This document shows, one piece after another, positions 1 to 11,795 of a DNA stretch of 64,000 nucleotides. Made by a program: the position numbers and the translations under genes. Each line of letters starts with the position of its first letter. Within the stretch, counting starts at the first letter, position 1. The notes under the pieces were generated by a model that searched no databases, was not told the DNA's origin, and saw only the letters and a list, made by a program, of their open reading frames with translations. This DNA is from Harmothoe impar (taxonomy: Eukaryota > Annelida > Polychaeta > Phyllodocida > Polynoidae): the NCBI GenBank assembly GCA_947462335.1, contig OX381721.1, forward strand, positions 8,556,001 through 8,620,000, given 5' to 3'.

Positions 1-627
1 AGAATGTTGTATGTGAAGGTGTTTAAGAACACTGATCAGATCTTTATGGCAGCTATTGCTCTCAATAATCTGCAGCAATATGAGAGATACTATCGTATAC
101 TCTCCACCAATATGATACTGAATAGTAGTTTAACATCAGGATGATGTATAGTCTGTCCCCGTTCTAAATAATATATTCAGTCCTCTTTAGTAATATAACT
201 TTACACTGGGGAATGCTTCGTGTCAATGGACAAGGGTGTGGCTGGCAAATAGAGACATGGGAAAGACCACAGTATAAGGAAGAATGCTATTGCAGCAGAA
301 AAGATATAGATACCTACAACTACATACACACAGGAGGACAAGGGAGAAAGGGGACAGTCATTTCAAGTTAATGATATTATAACGAGCCTATACATCACCT
401 ATGCCTCTCTATATGGCACTAATCAGTGATGCCCCTAGCTACAACAGCAGAACCACATGTCCCCCTCCCTGCCATCCCACTCCCTGCCCGCATGGCCTGC
501 TTTGTAACTTGGCTGATACAACTGAATATGAGGTATGTATTTCAACCACTCCCCCACACACTTATTACTGTCTGGGTGCGTCATCAACACCGATATACAC
601 ATAGCCTCCACACTCTGTGTAACCTAT

Positions 628-901
628 TTAACCCTTTTAGGACAGCATAGTAATTTAATGGGCTGGCTTTTGTCACCATGATGTATTTATACAGCACCAT
701 CAAGCTACTGATTTTAAGCATTATGCAGCTTCATTGAAGTACCTGACCAACTCTTTGGGGTCGATACATTCGCAAAGAGTCTTGGCATGATGCACCAATG
801 CAGCACTGGCGAGTTACTCACAAGGCGTTTTGCATGTGCATCATGGCTACAAAATAAACACTCCGGTTTGAGACATCACGCCATAATACGCAAAGGGTTA
901 A
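628..901. mobile_element. MITE, family with GCAGCACTGGCGAGTTACTC core (copy 1)
   Basis: 274 bp bounded by TTAACCCTTT and AAAGGGTTAA. The interior has ATGATGCA, the family core and GCATCATGGC in inverted order. Related copies lie near 27.1, 35.5, 51.6 and 60.8 kb. Confidence 0.65.
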
Positions 902-1167
902 TCAAACTCCTGCCTTGCCAAACTTACCTTATTATTTCAATGACGGTAATCCTTCATATAAGATGACGCTGCTCCAAAAGTGGATTTCCTATGTTAGAGG
1001 AGCATTCTGGGAGGCCACACGTGATCACTTATAGAAGGATCCTGGCATACAGCCTGTGTTTGTGGGGTTACACTGGAGGAGTGGAATGGGCTGTGGCTGC
1101 CTTGCTATTGATGGTGCCTGAGCTGGCTGGGTGTCAATACCTAGGATGCTGTAGCTGGGGTGGTCGG

Positions 1168-1395
1168 TGTAGCAAGGTGCCTGTGACTGTGCCTCTCGTT
1201 TAGCAGTGTGCCTGTGATTGTACTTCTTGTGTAGCAGTGCGTCTGTGAGTGTGCCTCTCGTGTAGCACTGTGTCTGTGATTGTGCCTCGTGTGTAGCACT
1301 GCATCTGTGATTGTGCCTCTCGTGCAGCAATGCGTCTATGGTTGTGACTCTTTTGTAGCAATGCGTCTACGATTGTGCCCCTTGTGTAGCAATGT
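1168..1395. repeat. ~30-bp minisatellite
   Basis: Seven to eight diverged copies of a unit like TGTAGCAATGCGTCTGTGAT. Copies differ by several substitutions, so the array is old. The minus strand frame is open by chance of unit length; no gene is inferred. Confidence 0.85.
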
Positions 1396-4300
1396 GATGA
1401 GGTTGTATTGTTATTCTTGCTGTACCTCTTTTTCCCTCACTATGTGAGTTACAAGAACCATAGATATACACTAAGCTCATGCTGTCTCACCATATATACA
1501 CAAAGACTCCATACACTCGTCATAATATATCTATACCTCCAGTATCTGCCCAGAACTGTGCCAGTCGTTCCCTTCTCTGCATTGCTACTGCGACTAGGTA
1601 AAGCCTATTGAACAGTGTCTTCCAATAATAACCTGCTAGGCTGTAACATAGGAAGACAGAACTCAATAAGATAGAACTCAATGGGAATGTACGCCTCCAG
1701 GCTGTATATTGTGCTCTACACTATATTATACACATGTGTAAACTATATTCCTACCATTCCAGTGTTCACCTGCATACAGTATAGTCTTGAGTTATGCTTA
1801 CTTTTAGTGGCTCATACAGAAACTGCTTCTCCCGGAGCCTTCTGCAGATCAGCAATGCCTTCAGCACATCCAATGATCCACCATGCTATCAAGCAGTGTA
1901 GTCTAGCTGCTGTGCAGCATCTAGATACACCTGTCTTACTCCAGTGTCTATGTATATATTTAGCGTTAGGTAACCTTGTTTTATGTGGTTTAGATAGATA
2001 TCAGGTGCCCTACCTATAGAATTCCAGACCGGTTTCTATAAATGTCTCCACGTCCAATACCCAATATACCAAAACAGGGGCGACTAGCTGCAATGTATGG
2101 CTCCCCTACAATGTAGGGATACTCTCAGCTCAGCTCTCCAGTGTCCACGTGGGTCCAGTCAGTCCGCTGTCCCCTCTAACCCCCTGGAGGACTGTTCTAT
2201 TATAGTGGTGTAAAGCTGGTCCCCCTGGTGCAGACACCTGTTGTGGTGGTGCCTGGTTCTCCTGTGTACAGGTGAGTGGTGGAGTGTGGGAGCCACACAC
2301 GACCTGCAGGCAGTCCTGTAATGTAGGGATGTGACCTGGTTGGGAGGCCACTATATCCCACTCCTCCCACCCCCTGCTCTATTAATGCAGCTAGAGTCTG
2401 TATATGGTGTGTTGGCGTGTTCAACGCTGTTTGATACTCTGGAAAAGAGTGAAGAATAGGGTATACACACTGACCCACAGTGCATGGGGTGGAGGGTGGG
2501 GGTGGTGAGTATGAGCTCCAGAGAAATCGGACAGGTTCTTGTATTCATGCATTTATGGTACATTGTACCCATGCTGGTGTCTCTCATCAGTATAGCTAGC
2601 TTATTACACAATTAAATTCAAAGGTGGCGTTCTAGGCCACAAGGTTCTTATATATCACTAAGACACCACTGTATCGATTTCCTTAGACTATTTCATTCAT
2701 CGTTTGGTTAGTTTAATGTCTAGGCATTCAAGACTTTCCCATAATACAACTTTATCTCTCCACCCTGCCAGCTAGACCACTGCTAGGTTACTCTGGTTCT
2801 GGATGTATGCAACATGATGACAAAATAGCAAATATAATGAAGCACTATTGATGTATCATAAACGTCGTTCTTTCTACCAGAGCAAGCAGAGAACATCCGC
2901 CTCTGAAACTGCATTCCATGTACAATACAAGTACATACTTTAGTGAACAGAGCGGGCGCCCAGCCCCCCCCCACCACCACCACCACTTCTACCATCACCC
3001 CCCCCCCCTCACCCTCTGTGCCTTTCACGACACAGCACCGCCCGCCATTGACTGACGCCTGGAGGCGCCTGGAGGCTTTCCTCCCTCCTTCAGGTATCAA
3101 ACGTCACCCAGAGCGGAGACTGGGAGACACACAGGGACAGGGATAGAGGTATTCAGTGAGACTGAGAGACACAAACACATAGAGACGAGAAGAAGGTAGA
3201 GAGACACACACAGTTATATACTGAGCGAGTCATATATAATTATGCAGAGCTGGATTACTAGAACAGATCGAGGGAGGAGGGGGGGGGGGGGGCTTGTAAG
3301 GTCTTTGCGAGGGTGAGATAGATCTGTCTCTGGACAAAGATGAATTCACGTGCGCATACTGTTCACCGTGCAAGATAATTTTATACGGAACAGTGCTGTG
3401 TAGTGGGGATGGAGGTAGGTTTTAAGGATGGTGGGTTCATGGAGATCAATGTATGAAAAGAGACTAGACTCTTACCTTTGGTAGAGAGGAGGAGAAGTGT
3501 GGAGAGGGTCACCTGGAAGTAGCACATTGGACATTGAATGTGGCTGGTATACAAAGGGTGGTTACAGGGGGTGGGGTGTTGCCAGTTTGTAAGGTCCCAC
3601 CCAAGGCCTGGCAGGGTCCTGCCCCAAATAGCCACTCACCTGTATCACTTCTCCATCCCATGCCTCACACCCTCACAGGAGGGGTGGGGGTGGGAACTTG
3701 GAAGGGGGGGGGGGGGTCCACAGGTGTGCCACCTTTTGCCACCACACCCCATCTACCGAGACTCCGAGTGTGGCAACTGTAACATATCATGCACCAGTCA
3801 ATGTGTCCTGTTTTTACGTATGTTGCAAAAAGTCCCATCTATATCATCGTATCTGCTAAGTCACGACAATCATCACGACTATTTAGTTGAGGTATTGACA
3901 ACTGATACATCTCACATATGGGTTAGATACATTATCTGATAGTGTCGTACTGGCTTATGTGATTGAATGAGTAAAACCGTCCCTATTGTTGTTTTAAGGT
4001 CCTGAAAATGGAGACACATCAAAATTAGGCGAGAGAGTGATCATCATCATGAGTATGCCTCTCCTGGTTTAGAACGTGTTCATATTTAATTCAACCAGGC
4101 TTCTCTGATCTAGAGTAAGGGCTGGTTATTTCGCTGAAAAGAATTACCCCCCTCCTCCAGACCAAATTTTATTTTATCTTAGAATATGAAAACAGGCTGA
4201 CAATTTTAATTTGACATTAAAATACACAAATGGAGTTCCAGTAAATATGGCTGTATGGCTTAATACTTTCTCAGACGTAGTCAATTAATTAATACATGAC

Positions 4301-5427
4301 GACTGTACTTTCCGTCAAAGGAGGGAAAACAACTACTAGTAGCACTACCAATGATTAGCTTTAATTGAGGCAAATGTAACTATAGTCCTGTTCTAGAACC
4401 AGCCTTTATGTCGACACCACTTTATTTTTTCTTTCAACCGTCACCAGTTTAGCCTGGAGGTAGAATATCAGCACCAGTTAGTGTATGGAGCATGTGGCAC
4501 CCGGGGCAAGGTAATTATAGTGCGTCCATATCATTACAATTATGTATGTGCCTCGTACTTAGAATTGACCTCATTATATTATTCCCCTTTTGGATGTTTA
4601 TAGGTGTACACTATAGCTTTTATTGTATTGATCGAGTTTGATCGAGTTTGAGTTACTGGTATGTATAATCACTAAGTTGTTTAAACATGAATTGTGGTGA
4701 AATTGCAAAGCAGATTCTAAAAGGAGTTACGATCTCAGATCTCATATTGGTTGGCTTTTTGACCTCTCGGTTTGACCATGCAGCAAATCACGGCTTGAGC
4801 ATTCAGACTAGTACTCACACGTTCTCCTCTAGGTGGAAAAGTGGTGAAACTCGCACTGGAATCAAGACCTACCTTTACAACAGGCTGATTTCTCTATCAT
4901 GTAAGACAGAATGTAATCTGTTAAGTATTGATTGTTCACCATGCGCCATCGTTGATGGGCTAACTCCAGATGCCAGGCCCAGTGTTCCTACAGTGAGTGT
5001 CACCAGATATGTATATCCCTAAAGATACAAGGTAAATCGGCCATTCAACTGTTGAAATTATACATCACAGAATCACTGAGAGGCGTAGGCTAGATATGGA
5101 TGGTTTTATAATGATTAGACGGACACAGAGTTATAGTACGGCAGTTTATATGACTAAGGCTAAACAGTTACAGATACACAGGTGTAAACAGCTACAGATA
5201 CATGGGTAAGACATACAGGTTATAACTGGTTATAAGCATACAGTTAAACAATTTATGTCGTACAGGTGATATAACCCCTAGGGTTGACCTTTTTGAAAAC
5301 CTTTCAAGTCGAGAAAGCACATGGTTATAGAGTGGTATGAGTCAATCTTAGGGTGTTCAGTTAAACATGTTTAACTCACGCTACTTCCTTCAGGTGTGGG
5401 TGGGTGGGAAATGTTCTTACTCATCGG

Positions 5428-5611
5428 ATACCCGCACCCTGGTGATGTAGTACACAGGTTCCGATACATCGCCAAGGTTGCTCGGCGCCGATCCGCGTAA
5501 AGTGATGACGTAGAACGCGGGGACGGCGCTCGGGGAGTGTGGGTTGTGGGCGAGAGATGGCAGCACCGCGGCGGCACTGTGTCTCTCCAGCATTAACGAT
5601 TGATGTACCAT
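5428..5611 (-). CDS. possible first or internal exon, unknown product
   Basis: A CpG-rich stretch in AT-rich surroundings. The minus-strand frame gives F-Y-V-I-T-L-R-G-S followed by V-Y-Y-I-T-R-V-R-V-S-D and runs into a good donor (GA then GTAAGA). The ATG at 5611 could be the start; no convincing acceptor lies upstream. No matching downstream exon was found toward the window edge. The protein family was not recognised. Confidence 0.35.
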
Positions 5612-6020
5612 CCATCACAATGTCATGTATTAACCAGAATTATTAGTAGGTCCAGTGCAGTGCTATGCTCCATAAACATACCCTTGACCCACCTACCAAT
5701 TAATGTATAATCCCCGCATCGTTCCCCTTTATACAAGTCTAGCAGGCAAGTACGTGGAACAAATTCAATGAAGCACTACAATTTTAATGTCGCCCAGATT
5801 ATGGCACTTAACTCAATCGATAAACATTCATTCGATTTTTATTCTTTGGGAAACCGCATCATAGAAATACGGATTGTTAGCATTAGGATTATTGAATTTC
5901 AGCTCACGATCATTGATTTCACAAAATTATCTAGAAGATAATACATGCAGTCATGGAAGTGATCATTATTGTAGCAGAAGGGGGGTAAAACTATCGACCT
6001 TTTGACGGGGATGGGTGGAT

Positions 6021-6945
6021 TAACAAGGAGAAAAGGACCACCGTGAGGGGCTTTTAGTACCAACTTTGGCCACCAGGGAGCTTCATTTTGCTAAGCAGGT
6101 TCAAATATATATTTAAAAAACGTTCTGACGAAGAATACAGTAGGCCAATGTAGAACAGTCCATCTTTAATGAAAACCTTCCATATTTAGAAAATAGAAAG
6201 AACGTTTCAGAGCCTAAATTGGTATTGTCGCACATGTTGGTTGCCATGGAAACATGATGTTCATTCTAAATAGAAAAATCCAAAAAGTCTGTGATCAAAA
6301 TGTTTGAAAAGGTTCGGATGTTTGGTAATTACCATAGTTATGCTACTAGATACGTGAAAAGGGGTACTCAAGGGGGAATAGAATGATTGAAGTTTGTGTC
6401 ATTTTCTTTAAAATGAGGTATCATAAGCAAAGATACTCCTAATAGTTTTCTGGGAATCATATCTCGAACATGAGTTGTTGCTCATTACTGAAAATGATAA
6501 ATAAGCTCTATATGCAATGTATCCCATAATAACCACTAAAAATGATGAAAATGTCAGATTTTCTAAAAAATTTGCTAAATAACTGTGAATATTTAATGTA
6601 AATTTGGTTCCAGGAGGATTTCTCAAGATCTGTTTTCAGTTTTGAGTTATTGATGGAACTCTCAAGAGACTAGGACCAAAATGTTCCATTAAGAAAGCAT
6701 GGAATGGTTTCCATGGTAACCACAAAGTGTGATATGTGCCAATTTCCCATAGAAAACGTTCCATTTACATTCCAAATATAGAATGTTAGCACAAAAGATG
6801 GAATAATAAAGATGGAGGACCACTGTATTCTCCATAAAAAAATACCCTGAAGCATTTTTGGCCATAATTATCTTCCACTATTTTGCCATTCTAATGTCCC
6901 CTGGTGGTCAAAAGCAGAACTAAAAATCCCCCACGAAGGTACCTT
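6021..6945. mobile_element. large imperfect inverted-repeat element
   Basis: The left end (GGACCACCGTGAGGGGCTTT, then TTTGGCCACCAGGGAGC) is mirrored by the right end when reverse-complemented. Inside, TTGCCATGGAAACATG at about 6240 is mirrored near 6710. No coding capacity. A related half-element lies at about 23496-23900. Probably a foldback or MITE-type transposon. Confidence 0.55.
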
Positions 6946-8143
6946 CCCTAGTAGCAAACACACTGTGGCCCCAGACGGGGCCAGACTGTGTTTGCAAGTC
7001 TGGCCCGGAGTGGGCTAACCGACGGGCTCCCGTCTGTTTAGGGCACTGGGCTTTGGTCTGGCCCGTGCGGGCTTCCCATGTTGGGCGCAGATCGGGTTTC
7101 GGACGGGAAGCCCGCTTTGGGCTCAGATCAGTTTTTGGACGGACTTCCCACTTTGGGATCAGATTGGTTTTTGGACGGGCTGAAAGTGGGTTCAGATCGG
7201 TTTTTGGACGGGTTGAAAGCGGGCTCAGATCGGTTTTTGGACGGGTTGAAAGCGGGCTCAGATCGGATAATTATGGGTTTTTAGAATCTATTCAATGATT
7301 CTCCAATGATTTCTTGTATTTGTTGAACCAGATATCCTAGGTCCTTCTAATCAACCCAAGGCATAATCATACTCTTCCTACCCAATAATGGAAGTATCAA
7401 GCAGGCTTATTATCATCAGGTTTGAGACACATGCAGCATAGACAAGTGTCTATGGTGCACATTGGCCTTCAAAGCCATAGTTCATACCTACATGGGGCAC
7501 ATGAGTCTTATATTAAGCAGATTGTAATGCCACAGAAATAGTGTTTACACTGGATAGCTGCTTAGAGAACCTCCTTTTCATCATTCAAATATATAGTCTA
7601 TCTTATTTCCAAACTGTGAGAACATCTATTTATTGATTCCTATTCTACATCACTTTTACATTTTATTGTATTATTATGTAATGTCAATTTCATCTGGTTT
7701 TGTTGGAAAACTCTAGATATTGTATAGTAGTGACATCTGGTGTCAATCATCAGAACTACTAGACCAGTTGCCCTGTCCAAACCCAACCTCAGCCCTCATC
7801 GGCCCGGAGTGGGCTAACCGATGGGCGCCCGTTGGTTTAGGGCACTGGGCTTTGGTGTGGCCCCAAGTGGGCTGCCCGAATTGGGCTCAGAACGGGTTTT
7901 GGACGGATTTCCTGTCATCTGGCCAACATGAACCCAAAGCGGGTAGCCCTCTTTGAAACTGATCTGAGCCCAAATCGGGCAGCCCGCTTTAAAACTGATC
8001 TGAGCCCAAAATGGGCAGCCCGATCGGGGCCACACTTCAGCCCAGCCATCTGCCCAACATGAAACCCAGCTCAGCTTTGCCCGACTTCAAACAGCAAATC
8101 CAAGCTAAAACCAAATTGGCCCCGTGCGGGCTTGCTACTAGGG
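6946..8143. mobile_element. non-autonomous DNA transposon with CCCTAGTAGCAA termini
   Basis: 1.2 kb with 12-bp exact TIRs: CCCTAGTAGCAA at 6946-6957 and its reverse complement at 8132-8143. Inside are GC-rich repeat blocks: GGCTCAGATCGGTTTTTGGA repeats at 7090-7270, a direct copy of the left block at 7797-7870, and inverted copies of the repeat at 7930-8030. About 500 bp of ordinary AT-rich DNA separates them. No transposase was seen. A TT dinucleotide flanks both ends. Confidence 0.65.
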
Positions 8144-8846
8144 TTCTCACGTGTTGAGCCACATATATCTAAAACAAACAAAATAAATGGAGTGTATTGG
8201 CATTTGAGAGTGTAAAGTGTCCACACATATTCACGGAGCCGGGTTCTCAGAAACTAGAAGTGGTTTTTGAATTTTATATTTGAATTTCACCTTGGAGGAC
8301 CCTTTTCCCTTGGCTGTACACATTGTTCTGATGATCTTATTTTGGGGGACGGGGGGGGGGGGGGATGGGACATGTTTCATCTGTTTTCAGCGAAAAGTCC
8401 AACAGGTTACTCTGCACAAAAGGGGGCACGTACGTGATCGATTCTCTACCCTCTAGGGGTTGGGTGAAAAAGTTCTGCACGCCCATGCAATATTTCACCA
8501 CTCCCCTCCTGTTCAAAATATTCACTCCCTGAATGGTAAGTCCAAGAGGGGTCAAACCCGCCCCTGTTCTTAAAGTTAACAATGACCACTACATATAAAA
8601 AGTACGCAGCTTAACAAACGAGAAAACAATGCACCAATGGTACACTTACACTTCACTTGGTTAAACCATCTTTAATGAGTCCATAGATCTATATGCAAAT
8701 ATGAACTTAGAAAATGGCAGTCACGAAGTTGTGAGTTGACATCAGATCGGCACGACTCCAAAGTAAACTATATCATGGTTCTAGGTCCACAGAGAATCGG
8801 TGTCAACTTTGACTCATGATGCAATTTAAAAAAATGTAAATGTGTA
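8144..8846. other. no gene seen
   Basis: AT-rich DNA with a 13-bp G-run near 8350. Nothing else recognisable before the microsatellite. Confidence 0.6.
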
Positions 8847-8939
<93 letters not shown>

Positions 8940-8948
8940 GTCTATCTG

Positions 8949-9026
<78 letters not shown>

Positions 9027-9031
9027 TATAT
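8847..9031. repeat. compound microsatellite (TCTA)n-(TC)n-(TA)n
   Basis: A run of about 27 TATC units, then TC dinucleotides, then TA dinucleotides. Length is likely polymorphic and prone to assembly error. Confidence 0.97.
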
Positions 9032-9039
9032 ATTTAGTC

Positions 9040-11140
9040 AAGGACTTATTTATACCTTCTTCACGTCCAACTGAACAGGCAGTTGGCAACAGTGTTTATT
9101 TGAATACGTTATTGGGTATAAAAGGCCACTCCAAATTTTTTTTTCCAATCACCGCGTACGTCACCAACACATGTATTGGAGGTTTTTTTCTTTTTGCAGA
9201 TCTGAAGGGCAAACCTGATAGTAATATGTGCATATTTGGTATCAAAGCAACGCTTACAGTGCCACGAATACAATGGGCTACAGGTAATATGCCTATTCAC
9301 AAGTTTATTACATCATTTATTTCTTAATCACCAAAATGTGAATTTAGTTCGCTGAGAGCCTAGATCCCGTCATGTTTCTCATGGCTTAGTGATGAGAAAC
9401 AAGTGGTTATTTTTGGAGTGGCTTCATGCTGCTAGATAGTATGATCCGGGAGCAACTGTCTGTTAGCAATGGTGTGTACTTTTAGGCAACATGGTCTAAC
9501 AATTAATGATAGGTAGGTCGGATCTCTTTTTTAATGTTAAAACTACCAGGAATGAGTCGTAACAGCGACTTACTGATTCCTCCAATAACTATAGGAATAT
9601 CACAGACTTGTTGGATATTCTTGTTAAAAAGCAATTTCCTGAGGTCAGACAATTGATTATACCACTGAAATCGGTTGGATTTTTTTCTTCCTGACCAAAG
9701 AATTGCTAAAATCTGTAAAATAAATATGAAGACTACTGTTTAATCAGTTTAAAAATCCTAAAGGTTGTAGCAAAAAGCTAGAGTCGGTCCTTTCCGTTAG
9801 AAAAATATACATTTTTGATCAGGGTGTAAGTAATGTCGCTTTCTACAGATGGATCTGCTTGGGAGAATAATAAGTAAGGAAATTGTTTAATAAATTGTTC
9901 GATGTTCGGGACATTGCAACTGCCAAAACGTGGGTAGATATCTTGTTCAGCTAAATTAAGATTTCTATTGTCGAACTCCCTCCTCCAATTACTTCATGAT
10001 GCAATACGATTAGAATGGACTCACTTTTTTTGAGATAGCGGAATAATTTGATCGAATATTAGCAGGTCTTAGATCTATAAATTTTTAGATCTGCGAGACC
10101 TAATTGTGAATGGATTCATTAAAACCAGGTGGCAGCAGTGGTTAAAGGACACTCAACGTGCCACAAAGTGCTTCATGCTGCATGAATGGCAGTGCTATTA
10201 GGCGGATCATCTATGGTGGGTGTAGTCATGTATGTACACACTTTGCTCATTTTGAAATCAGATGATACATTTTAGAATCTTTTGTAACCTTCAACATGCC
10301 TATGCACAGGTGGATATTATGTTGATACCTCAAGTTATGAATTTCGCCACTGATCTCAGGTGGCAGCACGATGATGTTTGGGGATTGCCGTTGGGGATTA
10401 GTAGGCCAGCAGCCCTTCTTTTGTACCACAAGATGTCTGTATTAAGGTAGCTGTCTAGGATGAAAAACGGACCCACTGCGCATCTCATTGCACATACCAG
10501 AGGAAAGAGCATCATATGTTCCTCTAGCCGAATAACATGGTGTACATAGCCTTATGTACTTGTACAGGCATTTCTCTATCAATACACTAGGGGGCAGTAG
10601 TGGGCCAGTAAATCAACATGCACTCTCCCAGCATAGGACTCTTTTACTAGAACACTTGAAGTATAGGCATCATGGCAAAATGATAAAAAAAACTAAAATA
10701 ATGCATGGGACCCTATGTTGAAATTATTTACATTAATTTGGAAATGACGGTATGGATGTTTTGTGGAAGTTTAAGCATAATTCAAAAAACTTTTACTACT
10801 ATTCCTCATTGATTAAAACCATTTTCCCTCTTTGATCTTAGGGAAATACTTTTAATTTTCAAAATTCTATATTTAAAAAAGTAGACCAGGACCACCTATA
10901 TTTCTTTTTGCTATTGGGTTACAAATTATGCAAAGAACCTTGAGGAACGTTTTGGTGGAAATTCAAAAACTTTTGATCCATTCTAGACAGCCACCTTAAT
11001 TCTATCAATTTTCCTTTTCAAATATGACAAATACAGACGTGTATAGATAGGCCCTAAATACAGGGTTCTAGGGTCGGCCCTGGTTAAGATAGTGTTGTCA
11101 TAGGATAAACAAAATAATATTCAAGGCACGGTTTCATAAT
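9040..11140. other. no gene seen
   Basis: AT-rich intergenic DNA downstream of the Mab-21/TPR gene. No repeat with clear ends. A word related to the GCACTGGCGAG MITE family occurs near 10170-10195. Confidence 0.55.
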
Positions 11141-11144
11141 GAAC

Positions 11145-11150
11145 TTTATT
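11145..11150 (-). promoter_or_regulatory. polyadenylation signal, cGLR-TPR gene
   Basis: AATAAA on the minus strand, about 650 bp past the stop codon of the Mab-21/TPR gene. A nearer AATAAA at 11613-11608 is an alternative. Either would give an ordinary 3' UTR; the choice cannot be made from sequence alone. Confidence 0.4.
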
Positions 11151-11795
11151 TCATGTAACGTTCTAAAATCAACAACAACAGCAACATCGTTATTCACATC
11201 ATAGAGATTCAGCAATAAATACCCAAACAAGTAAATTCACACACTCACAGAGTCAACAAATTATGAAAGTATTCTTTCCTCGTGGTCCCCTAAACATTAT
11301 GCATTAAAATGCACATCAAACTCATTCAGTGAGATCAACATCGATATAAATCAGCCATAGCAGACTCTTCTTGAAATACTGGTCCAAATCCTCAATGCAT
11401 GGATGTGGGGATATATTTAGATATAATGGGCTCATATGTAGAATCAGTCCCCTATGTTGTGCTGTATAGGAGTTCATAGTACTTGTAGATATATATGGAA
11501 CAATGACTTGGAATGCAGCTCTTGGTGTTTCAACTTGGAGATATTGACTTATCACATTTCAACACTTTTGGACGGAGACCTTATGAATAGAATGACATGC
11601 CAGTAGGTTTATTATTCAATTGAATAACATTTCTTCATGAAACGGTGAGAATTCATGAAGCTACAAGAAACACTCTTCACAGACATCAACCTTTGGACAA
11701 TTTCCTAGATCTGGAAATATGGCTTCAGACGGGAACAGGGCCCTTATTTCTACATACTGAGTTCTAAAGGAAGGAAATATGGCTAATGCTGATGA

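Larger units (their letters stand above)
1..5400. other. no confident gene
   Basis: Apart from the MITE at 628-901 and the minisatellite at 1168-1395, only short chance open frames are seen. Long homopolymers occur (C-runs near 2965 and 3000, G-runs near 3282 and 3708). A weak exon-like segment at 3036-3093 is listed among rejected items. Confidence 0.6.

Noticed and set aside
3036..3093. Plus-strand exon-like segment with a strong pyrimidine tract and CAG acceptor, frame H-R-P-P-L-T-D-A-W-R-R-L-E
   Set aside because: The donor GTATCA is weak, the pyrimidine tract is part of simple-sequence C-runs, and no partner exon was found.
3381..3635. Minus-strand microexon V-T-L-S-T-L-L-L-L-S-T-K with good CAG and GTAAGA borders
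   Set aside because: The phase from the 5.5-kb candidate exon gives an immediate stop, and no other neighbour exon supports it.
4687..5022. 111-codon plus-strand open frame
   Set aside because: No motif, no splice or regulatory context, and a composition like the surrounding non-coding DNA.
8842..9327. Long open frame through the TATC/TA microsatellite
   Set aside because: Produced by repeat units without stops; the protein is I-Y-L-S repeats followed by AT-rich translation with no family features.
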